Shown here one piece after another: positions 7,359 to 14,911 of a stretch of 18,512 nucleotides of DNA (within the stretch, counting starts at the first letter, position 1; each line of letters begins with the position of its first letter). The stretch is taken from contig DCZO01000021.1 in assembly GCA_002331335.1 (NCBI GenBank), positions 13,605-32,116 on the forward strand. The letters are read 5' to 3'. A program made the translations under genes and the position numbers. The DNA comes from Nitrospira sp. UBA2082 (lineage in GTDB: Bacteria; Nitrospirota; Nitrospiria; Nitrospirales; Nitrospiraceae). The notes under the pieces were generated by a model. The model saw nothing but the letters and a program-made list of their open reading frames with translations, was not told the DNA's origin and searched no databases.

Positions 7359-8267
7359 TTACCAGCTTCCACTGGCGCCACCTCCTCCAAAACTACCTCC
7401 TCCTCCGCTGAAACCGCCCCCCGCGCCGCCGAACGTGCCACCGCCCCATCCGCCTCCTCGGCTGCTGTACCACATCCAATCGTCCATGCCTCCTCGCATA
7501 CTTCGCCGCCCGCTGATTCCCGCGGACGACAGGAACAGAAGCAGCAGCAGAGTGATTCCCCCGGCGATCAAGGCCGGTACCAGCCAGGGGGCCAGCAAGA
7601 GGGAGAGCCCTGTGCCGGCAATCGGTCCAAGGAGCCGATTGACATTCATCAGGATGAATCCCAGCATCAGGCCGACCATGATTGCGGTCATGATCTGACC
7701 CAGGTGATCGGTGTCCTCCCGAGGGACCGGCCTCTCCGATGCCTGATAGGTGCCTTCGATCGTCCGTACGATGGCATCGATCCCAGACGCCACTCCACCC
7801 GTCACATCACCGGCGCGGAAGCGGGGGACGATGTCGTTTCTGATAATGCGTGCTGATCGGGCATCAGTTAATGTTCCCTCCAGGCCATACCCCACTTCAA
7901 TCCGGATTTTACGTTCCTGTATCGCCACCAACAACAGAACCCCGTTGTCGGTTCGTTTCTGACCCAGTTTCCAGGTCGTAGCCACACGATGAGAGAACTC
8001 TTCCAAGGCATCCCCTTCGAGCGAAGGGACAATCAGAACCGCGACTTGATTGCTCGTGGCAGCTTCATGCGCCGCCAGTCGAGCCGACAGCGACTCCACC
8101 GCCGAGGCTGGCAACACATGAGCCAGATCCATGACGCGCCCGGTAATCGGCGGCACACCGAGGGCATGCGCGAGAGAAGCGAAGATCCATGCTGCGGTGA
8201 CGGTCGCGACGAAGAAGAGGCCGGTGCACCTGTTCGTCTTCGACTCCACCGTCCCTCTCAACATCAA
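7359..8267 (-). CDS. TPM-domain protein with signal peptide and glycine-rich tail (YgcG type)
   Basis: The 302-aa protein starts with a hydrophobic export signal (about residues 15-36, ending near AHA). A TPM domain follows at about residues 38-170, with the landmarks VMDLAHVLPASAV, QVAVLIVPSLEG, GVLLLVAIQERKIRIEVGYGLEGTLTDA, and IIRNDIVPRFRAGDVTGGVASGI. Two membrane segments lie between about 190 and 262. The C-terminus is a glycine-rich tail ending GGGGSFGGGGASGSW, which is characteristic of the family. The TPM domain is probably periplasmic. The gene is 8 bases after lemA and 7 bases before the second TPM gene, so the three are very likely co-transcribed. Function is unestablished; a role in envelope maintenance is inferred from location and partners. 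Confidence 0.9.
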   Translation of the reverse strand: MMLRGTVESKTNRCTGLFFVATVTAAWIFASLAHALGVPPITGRVMDLAHVLPASAVESLSARLAAHEAATSNQVAVLIVPSLEGDALEEFSHRVATTWKLGQKRTDNGVLLLVAIQERKIRIEVGYGLEGTLTDARSARIIRNDIVPRFRAGDVTGGVASGIDAIVRTIEGTYQASERPVPREDTDHLGQIMTAIMVGLMLGFILMNVNRLLGPIAGTGLSLLLAPWLVPALIAGGITLLLLLFLSSAGISGRRSMRGGMDDWMWYSSRGGGWGGGTFGGAGGGFSGGGGSFGGGGASGSW

Positions 8268-8275
8268 ACTTGACC

Positions 8276-8878
8276 CTAGAATTTCACTTCCGGCGGCTTC
8301 GACACCGCCTTCTCGTCCGTGACGGTGAAGTTCGGCTTTTCTTCCATGTGCAGGAGAAACTGAGCCGTCAAATTGGTGGGAAAGTAGCGGACCATCTTGT
8401 TGTACTCCGCCACCCGGTCGATGTAGCGTTTGCGGGCGACAGCGATACGGTTTTCCGTGCCTTCCAGCTGACTCTGCAGGTCGCGGAAATTCTGATCGGC
8501 CTTGAGGTTCGGATACTGTTCGGCGATCGCAATGAGGCGGCCCAGCGCCGAGGTCAGGCCGGCTTGCGCTTTCTGAAATTCTTCAAACGCCGCCGGATTC
8601 TTCAGCATGTCTGGAGTCAGCTGAATCCCCGTCGCCTTGGACCGCGCGTTTACCACTCCTTCCAAGGTCTCCCGCTCATGTTCGGCATAGCCCTTCACCG
8701 TGGCCACGAGGTTCGGAATCAGGTCGGCGCGTCGTTGGTATTGATTGATGACTTCGCTCCAGGCTGCTTTGGTATCCTCATCCAAACCTTGCAGGTCGTT
8801 GTAGCCGCAGCCGGACACGAACAGCGCCCCTGCCAGCACCGAGCTGATCGCGATCTGCTTCAATCCTCCGCACGTCAT
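8276..8878 (-). CDS. lemA: LemA-family lipoprotein
   Basis: This 200-aa LemA-family protein has an N-terminal lipoprotein signal: the hydrophobic stretch ends in VSGC, making Cys24 the lipidated residue. The LemA helical-bundle core is clear in VINQYQRRADLIPNLVATVK, HERETLEGVVNARS, LIAIAEQYPNLKAD, FRDLQSQLEGTENRIAVARK and YNKMVRYFPTNL. LemA proteins are membrane-associated with mostly unknown function and are repeatedly found beside TPM-domain genes, as here. A strong GGAGG lies 9 bases before the ATG, supporting the start. It is the first gene of the minus-strand run, with an unusual non-coding or pseudogene region upstream on the opposite strand. Confidence 0.95.
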   Translation of the reverse strand: MTCGGLKQIAISSVLAGALFVSGCGYNDLQGLDEDTKAAWSEVINQYQRRADLIPNLVATVKGYAEHERETLEGVVNARSKATGIQLTPDMLKNPAAFEEFQKAQAGLTSALGRLIAIAEQYPNLKADQNFRDLQSQLEGTENRIAVARKRYIDRVAEYNKMVRYFPTNLTAQFLLHMEEKPNFTVTDEKAVSKPPEVKF

Positions 8879-9030
8879 GGCACCATCCCTCCTTCGACAA
8901 ACCTGGCCCCTTTCCTTCCAGCTTGGTTCTCATGCTACCATGACGATGGCCGTGAAGATACGTTGTGCCAGAGGCTGCATCGCCAGCACGTTCCGTCACA
9001 GCATTATGGAAAGTTGACAGAGGCCGGGCC

Positions 9031-9420
9031 ATGCACTCAGCATTACGAGAAGCCTACGAGCGAGAACTAGCTGCAGCAGCGGAGCAGTATTCAGGCCATG
9101 ACCTTGAGCAGACGTTCTTCCACCTGGAACGCGCCCATATTCTCGGCCAGGCGTTCACCCTCCCTCATGCCTAGGCCCACTGGTGGATGCTGAAGGTCGG
9201 CTGGAGACGTCGGGACTTGATCGAGATCACCGGCCAGGTGGCCAGGATCGTTGGGGTAACCCTGTTTACATGAATCTGGGTCCCAGTGGGCAACACGGGC
9301 GGCATTCACGTGCCCCCATTCAAGTCCATGCCGATCCCAGAAGTGTTCCGAGAACTGCTGAACCCATCTTATTCATCGACTCGCTTGACCAGCGGTCGGC
9401 CCGACGGCCCGACTGGATAA
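9031..9420 (+). pseudogene. DUF3703-like gene broken by two in-frame stop codons
   Basis: Reading from ATG at 9031 gives MHSALREAYERELAAAAEQ, then TFFHLERAHILGQ, then TAG at 9172-9174. The same frame continues with AHWWMLKVGWRRRDLIEITG and QVARIVGVTLFT to TGA at 9271-9273. It then reads IWVPVGNTGGIHVPPFKSMP and IPEVFRELL to about 9360. From memory this matches DUF3703 along its whole length of about 110 residues, in order and without frame change. Only the two stops break it. The family usually has Arg at the TGA position (CGA to TGA is a single change). AGAGG is retained 7 bases before the ATG. The open frame runs to TAA at 9418-9420, overlapping the end of the bactofilin gene, but resemblance ends near 9360. 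The function of DUF3703 is unknown. Stop-codon read-through is an unlikely alternative. Confidence 0.75.
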
Positions 9421-9863
9421 AGCTTTGACTCGCGTGACGGCTCCTGTTGAACGACCACCGGCGCGGTCATCTCCAATGTTCCGTTCAGGCGCACCCCCTC
9501 CTCAATCGAGAGAACGGGAGTCTTGAGACTGCCTTGAATCACGGCTGGGGCCCGCAGCGTGATGCGTTCCGTGGCTTGAATGTCACCTGTAATGGCCCCT
9601 TCGCACACCACCGAGCCGGCCGAGACCTTGGCCGTGATCACGGCTTCAGCCCCCACCAACAACCCGCCGTCGGCGTGGATTTCACCATCCAGCGACCCGT
9701 CGATCCGTACGGTGCCGGAATAGGTGATCACGCCTTTGAAAGTCACGCCCGTCCCGATGAAAGCGCTCACGGTCTCACTGGATACTGGCCGGCTTCTGAT
9801 CGAACCATGCCCCTCTGGAGTCATCCCCTCATCCGCATACACAGTATTCTCTTGCTTCCACAT
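9369..9863 (-). CDS. Bactofilin (polymer-forming cytoskeletal protein)
   Basis: Bactofilins self-assemble without nucleotide into beta-helical filaments that organise cell shape, stalks or polar complexes at the inner membrane. This 164-aa protein has a flexible N-terminus (about 1-30), then the right-handed beta-helix core with its short repeating strands: AFIGTGVTFKGVITYSGTV, IDGSLDGEIHADGGLLVGAE, AVITAKVSAGSVVCEGAITG, DIQATERITLRAPAVIQGSL, and so on to about residue 132. A proline-containing C-terminal tail follows. GAGGGG with 5-8 bases of spacing supports the ATG at 9861-9863. It stands alone on the minus strand; its 3' end overlaps the tail of the broken DUF3703 frame. Confidence 0.92.
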   Translation of the reverse strand: MWKQENTVYADEGMTPEGHGSIRSRPVSSETVSAFIGTGVTFKGVITYSGTVRIDGSLDGEIHADGGLLVGAEAVITAKVSAGSVVCEGAITGDIQATERITLRAPAVIQGSLKTPVLSIEEGVRLNGTLEMTAPVVVQQEPSRESKLYPVGPSGRPLVKRVDE

Positions 9864-10053
9864 ACAATCCCCTCCCTCTTTCCTCTCGTCAGATGGTGTG
9901 ATATGAGATGTCTTGCATGACCCTGGCCCTTCTCTATCGGTTCCTAACGGAATTTATTGAGTGCCAGGGGTAAGAATCAGCCCGGATGGGTACAGATCCG
10001 CCCCCCATACTATATCGTGGGTGGCCCCCCAATCCCGGCCTCAAGAACTCGTC
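9864..10053. other. Intergenic stretch between bactofilin and the 101-aa gene
   Basis: This 190-bp stretch separates two divergent genes and must carry both promoters, but I see no convincing -10/-35 pair on either strand. Separated inverted repeats CCCTGGC (9921-9927) and GCCAGGG (9963-9969) lie about 35 bases apart; they could be an operator or chance. Confidence 0.4.
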
Positions 10054-10359
10054 ATGACTCTCGAACCGTCGTCTCATTTGCCCGGCGGATTTCAGGTGCG
10101 GCACCACGTGCTGGGCATCTATCAAGGCAGCGCGATCGACCTTGCCTTCTGGCATCCTTCTTCCAATATGCCGGAGTATGGCCTATGCCGGTTTTCCACC
10201 GAGGCCCAAGCACACGCACTCATCGATTTTCTCTGCTCGGCCATGTGTACAGAGCCGCTGGATCGGAACGATCTGACCGTTGAACCTTACGACCTCACGA
10301 AACATGATCAGTTAGTGACGGATTACCCGCTTCCGTCAGCCTGGGAAGCGCCCCCTTAG
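10054..10359 (+). CDS. Hypothetical protein, 101 aa
   Basis: I do not recognise a family. From ATG at 10054 the protein begins MTLEPSSHLPGGFQVRHHVL, continues through GLCRFSTEAQAHALIDFLC, and ends LPSAWEAPP. It has no signal peptide or membrane helix and looks small, cytoplasmic and slightly acidic. The open frame reaches back to a GTG at 9961, but the upstream 31 codons are proline/serine rich and less protein-like, so the internal ATG is preferred; no strong ribosome binding site is seen for either. Coding use resembles the neighbouring genes and no competing gene overlaps it. It is convergent with the second PilZ gene, leaving 6 bases between stops. Confidence 0.62.
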   Translation: MTLEPSSHLPGGFQVRHHVLGIYQGSAIDLAFWHPSSNMPEYGLCRFSTEAQAHALIDFLCSAMCTEPLDRNDLTVEPYDLTKHDQLVTDYPLPSAWEAPP

Positions 10360-10365
10360 CGGCTC

Positions 10366-10923
10366 TTATTCATGGGAACTGCTTTGCCCCTGAACGAGCG
10401 GACTGGCAATCGGCGAGGTCACCGCCTTCGACAAGACAGAGGACGTGACACCTGAGCGAGAATGAATGAACTCAAGGAGCCGTTTGTTTTCTTGGGCCTT
10501 TCGGAGAAACTTGAGTGCAATGCCGCGCGCGCTGACGGATCGAACTATCGCCGCCACTTCAATAGGGGGCTCGTTTGGGGCGATACCGATTTCCAGATAA
10601 AAGATGTCGTCGACATGCACCAGGGTATTGCTCTGAATAACACATCCGCCCAGCGACAGATCCATGACGGTGCCTTCGCCCCGCACTTTCCCGCCCGAAA
10701 ATGACAGGCATAACCGAACGGGAATGCGGAGATGTTCCCGGCGGTCGATCAGATGGCCGGAATCCCCTTTCCCTATGCTCCAGGCTAAGAAGCGATGGCT
10801 GCAAGCCTGGCAGTGGAACGGCACAATGCCAATCCACATCGCGACATGTTCCCGCGGCGATTGCGGACGGGACTGGAGCACACCGCTGTTCCGACACCTC
10901 GGACAGGTGATCTGACGGCTCAT
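10366..10923 (-). CDS. PilZ-domain protein with N-terminal zinc-ribbon-like module
   Basis: The 185-aa protein joins two parts. The N-terminus carries two CxxC knuckles, C7-PR-C10 and C38-QA-C41, the spacing of a small zinc ribbon. A PilZ domain follows from about residue 60, with RREHLR (RxxxR, R62-R66) and DLSLGG (D88-x-S-x-x-G93), the full c-di-GMP motif pair. The C-terminal 30 residues are Ser-rich and probably disordered. PilZ makes this a likely c-di-GMP effector; the ribbon could bind a partner protein or nucleic acid, but nothing shows which. A promoter with TTGACT and TATAGT lies upstream, and GGAGA is about 13 bases before the ATG. It is a single-gene unit. Confidence 0.85.
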   Translation of the reverse strand: MSRQITCPRCRNSGVLQSRPQSPREHVAMWIGIVPFHCQACSHRFLAWSIGKGDSGHLIDRREHLRIPVRLCLSFSGGKVRGEGTVMDLSLGGCVIQSNTLVHVDDIFYLEIGIAPNEPPIEVAAIVRSVSARGIALKFLRKAQENKRLLEFIHSRSGVTSSVLSKAVTSPIASPLVQGQSSSHE

Positions 10924-10977
10924 GACAGTCTTGGGTCTCCACCAGGGACAAGCGGGTTCCCACGCTCTTACGATCGA

Positions 10978-11005
10978 ACTATAAAGACCTTTCCCCCACA
11001 GTCAA
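10978..11005 (-). promoter_or_regulatory. Sigma-70-type promoter for the zinc-ribbon PilZ gene
   Basis: On the minus strand TTGACT (11000-11005) and TATAGT (10978-10983) are separated by 16 bases. Each hexamer matches five of six consensus bases. Transcription would start near 10970, giving a leader of about 47 bases before the ATG at 10923. The position, in the gap after sdhB, fits a separate promoter for this gene. Confidence 0.55.
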
Positions 11006-11069
11006 GCTGATTGGCATCCTGCGCAACGGGCGACAAGCCGCCGGATTCGTTCAGGGGAGCTGTGGGTAG

Positions 11070-11858
11070 CTAATCAGGTCCAGCCTGCGACGAGTCCGGT
11101 TCCGCGGGCGATCCCGACGCGACGAAGCCGGCACGGAGATATTCCCGGTTGAGCATGGCGATAAACCGCGTACTGATGCGTTTGGGGCAGACCGCTTCGC
11201 ACTCGTATTGATTGCCGCAGGCGCCGAATCCTTCTCGGTCCATCGCCTCCATCATCGCAGCGACTCGACGCGCCCGCTCCGGCTTACCTTGGGGCAACGT
11301 GCCAAGATGAGAGACCTTGGCTGCCACGAACAACGTGGCCGATGCATTTTTGCATGCGGCCACACATGCTCCGCAACCGATGCAGGAAGCCGCGTCCATG
11401 GCGGTCTCAGCCTGCTCCTTACCGATCAGCAATACGTTGCCGTCGACCGCCCCACCCGTATTGATCGAGATATACCCGCCTGCCTGCATCAGCCGGTCCA
11501 GTGCGCTCCGATCAACGACAAGATCCTTGATGATCGGAAAGGCCCGCGCGCGCCACGGCTCGATCGTAATCACATCTCCAGCGGAAAACCGGCGCATATA
11601 GAGCTGGCAGGCGGCCATCCCGCGTTCCGGGCCGTGAGGCACTCCGTTGATCACAAGGGAACAACTTCCGCAGATTCCTTCGCGGCAATCGTGTTCGAAC
11701 GCCACCGGTTCTTCCCCCTTGAGAATTAACCGCTGGTTGACCCCATCGAGCATCTCCAGGAACGACATGTCGGGACTGACCTCGTCCGTCTCATAAGACA
11801 CCAACCGCCCGTTGTCGTGCGGGCCCTGCTGCCGCCATATCTTCAACGTGAGTTTCAT
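11070..11858 (-). CDS. sdhB: Succinate dehydrogenase/fumarate reductase iron-sulfur subunit
   Basis: This subunit passes electrons between the flavoprotein and the membrane cytochrome b. The N-terminal ferredoxin-like domain has the [2Fe-2S] ligands C58, C63, C66 and C84 (in DCREGICGSCSLV and GMAACQ). The C-terminal domain has the first cysteine cluster CIGCGACVAAC (159-169), followed by CGNQYECEAVCP (C214, C220, C224), to hold [4Fe-4S] and [3Fe-4S] centres. The fourth Cys of the first cluster is followed by Lys, not Pro, as in type-B enzymes. The 262-aa length is normal and the C-terminal 15 residues look like an unstructured extension. GGAG sits directly before the ATG at an unusually short spacing. 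It is 54 bases after sdhA and ends the operon. Confidence 0.95.
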   Translation of the reverse strand: MKLTLKIWRQQGPHDNGRLVSYETDEVSPDMSFLEMLDGVNQRLILKGEEPVAFEHDCREGICGSCSLVINGVPHGPERGMAACQLYMRRFSAGDVITIEPWRARAFPIIKDLVVDRSALDRLMQAGGYISINTGGAVDGNVLLIGKEQAETAMDAASCIGCGACVAACKNASATLFVAAKVSHLGTLPQGKPERARRVAAMMEAMDREGFGACGNQYECEAVCPKRISTRFIAMLNREYLRAGFVASGSPAEPDSSQAGPD

Positions 11859-11912
11859 CTCCGATTCATGTCCTTCTGTGGCGCCTCACAAGAGACCATT
11901 CACGCTTTTCGG

Positions 11913-13826
11913 TCACTGATAGCTTCTGGTCGTCGGCTGTACAAATTCGAAGGCGAGCGGCTCCTTATGCAGAAGGGGGGAATCGTCCTGCCGATATTCC
12001 CAGGCCGCCACATGGGCGAACCGTTCATCGTCTCGTTGCGGCTCTCCATCGGCGGTTTGATATTCCTCCCGGAAATGTGCCCCGCAAGACTCCTCCCGGT
12101 GCAAGGCGTCATGGCACAGCAATTCGGCGAACTCGAGAAAATCCGCCACCCGGCCCGCATACTCCAGCTCTTGATTGAATGTCTCCCCCGATCCGGGGAC
12201 GGCTACGTCTCGCCAAAACTCCTCGCGCAACGCAGGAATCGCTTTCAGCGCTCCGGTCAGTCCTGCTTTAGAGCGAGCCATTCCGCAGTGATCCCATAAA
12301 ATCTTTCCCACCTCCCGGTGAAACGAGGCTGCTGTGCGGCGCCCGTTGGCTCGGAGCAATGTCGCCACCAAACCGGTGACACGCTCCACTGCCGCACGAG
12401 ACGCGCGATGCTCCTCACCCACCAGAGTCGCCTTTGCCGACGCCAAGTAATGACCAATGGTGTAAGGCAGGATAAAATATCCATCGGCGAGGCCTTGCAT
12501 CAGCGAGCTGGCACCGAGCCGGTTTGCGCCATGATCGGCAAAATTCGCCTCGCCGATGACAAAGAGTCCTGGGATCGTACTCATCAAATTGTAATCGACC
12601 CACAGTCCCCCCATGGTATAGTGCGGGGCCGGATAGATGCGCATAGGTACCCGGTAGGCGTCTTCTCCAGTTATCCGCTGGTACATCTCGAAGAGGTTGC
12701 CGTATCGCTCCCGCACGACGTCCACTCCATGCCGCTCAATGACATCGGCAAAATCCAAATACACACCGTGGCCACCCGGTCCGACACCGCGGCCCTCATC
12801 ACACATCGCCTTCACAGCACGGGAGGCGACATCACGGGGCACGAGGTTGCCGAACCTCGGATACCGACGCTCCAGGAAATAGTCCCGTTCGGACAAGGGA
12901 ATCTCTTCAGGAAGCCGGCGATCTGCGGGCGCACTCGGCACCCACAGTCGTCCGTCGTTCCGGAGGGATTCGGACATGAGTGTCAGTTTAGCTTGATGCG
13001 TTTCCGCCGGCGGGATCGCCGTCGGATGGATCTGTGTAAAACAGGGATTAGCAAAGGCGGCACCTTGTTTCCAAGCTCGATACGTTGCCGTCACATTGCA
13101 GCTGCTCGCATTGGTGGACCGATAGTACACATTCCCGTAACCGCCGGTCGCCAACACAACCGCGTGTGCCATATGGGCCGTAATACGCCCCGTCACCAAG
13201 TCACGGACCACGATACCCCGAGCATGTCCGTCGATCACGACAAGATCGAGCATTTCGGTACGCGGGCGCATCGTCACCTGCCCTCGCTCAACCTGCCAAC
13301 ACAAAGCCGAATAGGCCCCCAAAAGGAGCTGCTGTCCGGTCTGGCCCCGGCAGTAGAACGTGCGGGCGACTTGCACACCGCCGAACGACCGGTTGGCCAG
13401 CTGTCCGCCATACTCCCTCGCAAAAGGAACACCAAGCGCCACACACTGATCAATGATCTGAGTGCTGACTTGGGCCAGCCGATAGACATTGGCTTCACGT
13501 GAACGAAAGTCTCCGCCTTTGATGGTGTCGTAAAATAACCGTGCGACACTGTCTCCGTCGTCCTGATAATTCTTCGCCGCGTTGATGCCTCCCTGCGCCG
13601 CGATACTGTGCGCCCGTCTCGGGCTATCCTGGAAACAAAAACACTCCACCTGATAACCAAGCTGACCCAATGTCGACGCCGCGCTGGCTCCGGCCAATCC
13701 AGTGCCAACGACGATGATTTTGATCCGCCGCTTATTTCCTGGACTCACGAGTTTTTCGGTGAATCGGCGCCGCTCCCACTTCGTTTCCAGCGGGCCAGGG
13801 GGGATCTTGGGGTCGAGCGTAATCAT
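11913..13826 (-). CDS. sdhA: Succinate dehydrogenase/fumarate reductase flavoprotein subunit
   Basis: This is the FAD-binding catalytic subunit interconverting succinate and fumarate on the membrane surface. The nucleotide-binding motif GTGLAG is at residues 41-46. The covalent FAD site is His73 in RRAHSIAAQGGINA. HPTAIP near 267 and the MSESLRNDGRLWVP segment belong to the active site, and GANRLGASSLMQGL is the C-terminal FAD/substrate signature. At 637 aa it is the length of type-B (epsilon/delta-proteobacterial and Bacteroidetes-like) FrdA/SdhA and longer than E. coli SdhA. The gene overlaps sdhC by 4 bases (ATGA), so the cytochrome and flavoprotein are coupled. Direction of catalysis cannot be decided from sequence. 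Confidence 0.96.
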   Translation of the reverse strand: MITLDPKIPPGPLETKWERRRFTEKLVSPGNKRRIKIIVVGTGLAGASAASTLGQLGYQVECFCFQDSPRRAHSIAAQGGINAAKNYQDDGDSVARLFYDTIKGGDFRSREANVYRLAQVSTQIIDQCVALGVPFAREYGGQLANRSFGGVQVARTFYCRGQTGQQLLLGAYSALCWQVERGQVTMRPRTEMLDLVVIDGHARGIVVRDLVTGRITAHMAHAVVLATGGYGNVYYRSTNASSCNVTATYRAWKQGAAFANPCFTQIHPTAIPPAETHQAKLTLMSESLRNDGRLWVPSAPADRRLPEEIPLSERDYFLERRYPRFGNLVPRDVASRAVKAMCDEGRGVGPGGHGVYLDFADVIERHGVDVVRERYGNLFEMYQRITGEDAYRVPMRIYPAPHYTMGGLWVDYNLMSTIPGLFVIGEANFADHGANRLGASSLMQGLADGYFILPYTIGHYLASAKATLVGEEHRASRAAVERVTGLVATLLRANGRRTAASFHREVGKILWDHCGMARSKAGLTGALKAIPALREEFWRDVAVPGSGETFNQELEYAGRVADFLEFAELLCHDALHREESCGAHFREEYQTADGEPQRDDERFAHVAAWEYRQDDSPLLHKEPLAFEFVQPTTRSYQ

Positions 13827-14500
13827 GGCCGTACCAATCCCAGAAAGACCGCGAAAATGATCGCCAGATTGCCCATCACCACAAACAAAGCGACCGCGGG
13901 CCCCGCAGCCCTAAAGAGACGAATGAGCGCCGCATGCTCGACCCCTAATGTCTGTAAGCTTCCAGACACCGCATGACTGAGATGCATCCCGAGCACCAGC
14001 TGCCCTGCGCAATAGAGCGCGACATAGAAGGGATTGTGAAATGCCTGGATCACCTTGCCGTAGACATCCCGATGGCCTCGCTCATCCAATTGATCGTGAA
14101 CGGATGGATCACCGAGACCTACGGTCAAATGCAGGATGTGAAACACGATGAAAAGCAGGAGCAGGCTGCCGGTGAGCGCCATCGTGCGCGAAGCCATGGA
14201 CGCGACCCGATATTCACGGACCGCGTAGGCCACTGGACGGGCGCGTCGGTTCTGGAGGGCAAGCCGGATGCCCAAGGCGATGTGGGCGACCGCAACTGTC
14301 AGCAGCCCAAGCCGCGCACTCCACAAGACAATCGGCATCTCGCGCAGGAACGCGGCATATCCGTTAAGCGCGGCGGGCCCCTCGAATACTTGGAGATTGC
14401 CCAGCATATGAAAACTCACGAATCCAGCCAGGCCTAGCCCACTGAGAGCCACGGCGACTTTGCTGCTCAGCGAGGTTTGAAATTGGTTGGATCGCCGCAT
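13823..14500 (-). CDS. sdhC: Succinate dehydrogenase/fumarate reductase cytochrome b subunit (type B)
   Basis: This 225-aa membrane anchor binds heme b and quinone. Five hydrophobic helices fit the single-subunit, di-heme type-B anchor, with no separate SdhD. Candidate axial His residues are H31 (SFHMLGNL, in helix I), H73 (AHIALGIRLALQ), H121 or H124 (FHILHLTVG), and H173 or H176 (GMHLSHAVSG); comparison with Wolinella FrdC suggests the first, second, third and fourth heme ligands in that order. The frame is open upstream to 14746, but ATG at 14498-14500 is preferred because GAGG followed by G's lies just upstream and the N-terminus matches the family. The upstream extension looks like shadow coding. 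Confidence 0.93.
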   Translation of the reverse strand: MRRSNQFQTSLSSKVAVALSGLGLAGFVSFHMLGNLQVFEGPAALNGYAAFLREMPIVLWSARLGLLTVAVAHIALGIRLALQNRRARPVAYAVREYRVASMASRTMALTGSLLLLFIVFHILHLTVGLGDPSVHDQLDERGHRDVYGKVIQAFHNPFYVALYCAGQLVLGMHLSHAVSGSLQTLGVEHAALIRLFRAAGPAVALFVVMGNLAIIFAVFLGLVRP

Positions 14501-14911
14501 TACCCCCCCCTCGAGATTCACATACAGATCGGACAGGCCGTCTCTTCGCTGAGTCGTTGACCGTCTCGCTTCATATGTACTCCGCTTACGCCGAGAGCTC
14601 AAGCAGAACCATTCGGCTCCGCTGGCCTCTGAGACTTGTGGCAGCATACACATCGGCTTGTGCGCCGCTGGAAGAAGGCGACGGTGGATACGCAACACGG
14701 TGGGAGGGAGAGAGAATCTCGGCCAGGCGGCGTGAATCCAGTTCACAACGAGGCGGGGTTCATCTATTAAAGGGCAGCCTGAATCGGGACCTCGCTTGGG
14801 CTGATTCCAGATCCGCCACCCTTCGCATCAAGGATTAGCTGGAACCCCTCGTGGATGGGATTTTGTGGTCCGCAAGCAAGATCCGCCGATTGTCGATGCC
14901 TCCCTCGTGCT
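14501..14911. other. 411-bp gap upstream of the sdh operon
   Basis: No convincing gene or RNA lies between the kinase stop and sdhC. On the minus strand a weak promoter-like pair is present, TTGAGC (14597-14602) and TACATA (14574-14579) at 17-base spacing, which would give a leader of about 65 bases for sdhC. The rest shows no clear hairpin terminator for the kinase transcript and no recognisable riboswitch. Confidence 0.35.

Noticed and set aside
7352..7441. Longer N-terminus for the second TPM protein (start at 7441)
   Set aside because: It would overlap the glycine-rich tail of the upstream gene by more than 80 bases, lacks a ribosome binding site and looks like an out-of-frame reading of the Gly repeats; the ATG at 7351 has a good one.
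8960..9000. GGAAC with TCTGG at 17 bases on the minus strand upstream of lemA, like a sigma-E promoter
   Set aside because: The -10 match is imperfect and the spacing is one base long for the usual pattern; a single loose match in this length is expected by chance.
9014..9042. A perfect TTGACA (9014-9019) just before the DUF3703-like start
   Set aside because: No -10 hexamer at the right distance: the base run at 9037-9042 is TCAGCA. It overlaps the ribosome binding site, so it cannot serve as a -35 for this gene.
9930..9975. TGGCAC on the minus strand upstream of bactofilin, like a sigma-54 -24 element
   Set aside because: The required GC-containing -12 element (TTGC type) is missing at the correct distance, so it is not a sigma-54 promoter.
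11030..11069. GGCG...CGCC hairpin after sdhB
   Set aside because: Only four strong pairs with no following T run; not a credible terminator.
12318..13502. 394-codon plus-strand open frame opposite sdhA
   Set aside because: It is the antisense of a strongly identified flavoprotein gene; its composition (Arg/His rich, no domains) is that of a shadow.
14501..14746. N-terminal extension of sdhC to 14746
   Set aside because: The extra residues are low-quality and basic with no family similarity; the ATG at 14500 has a good ribosome binding site and a normal N-terminus.
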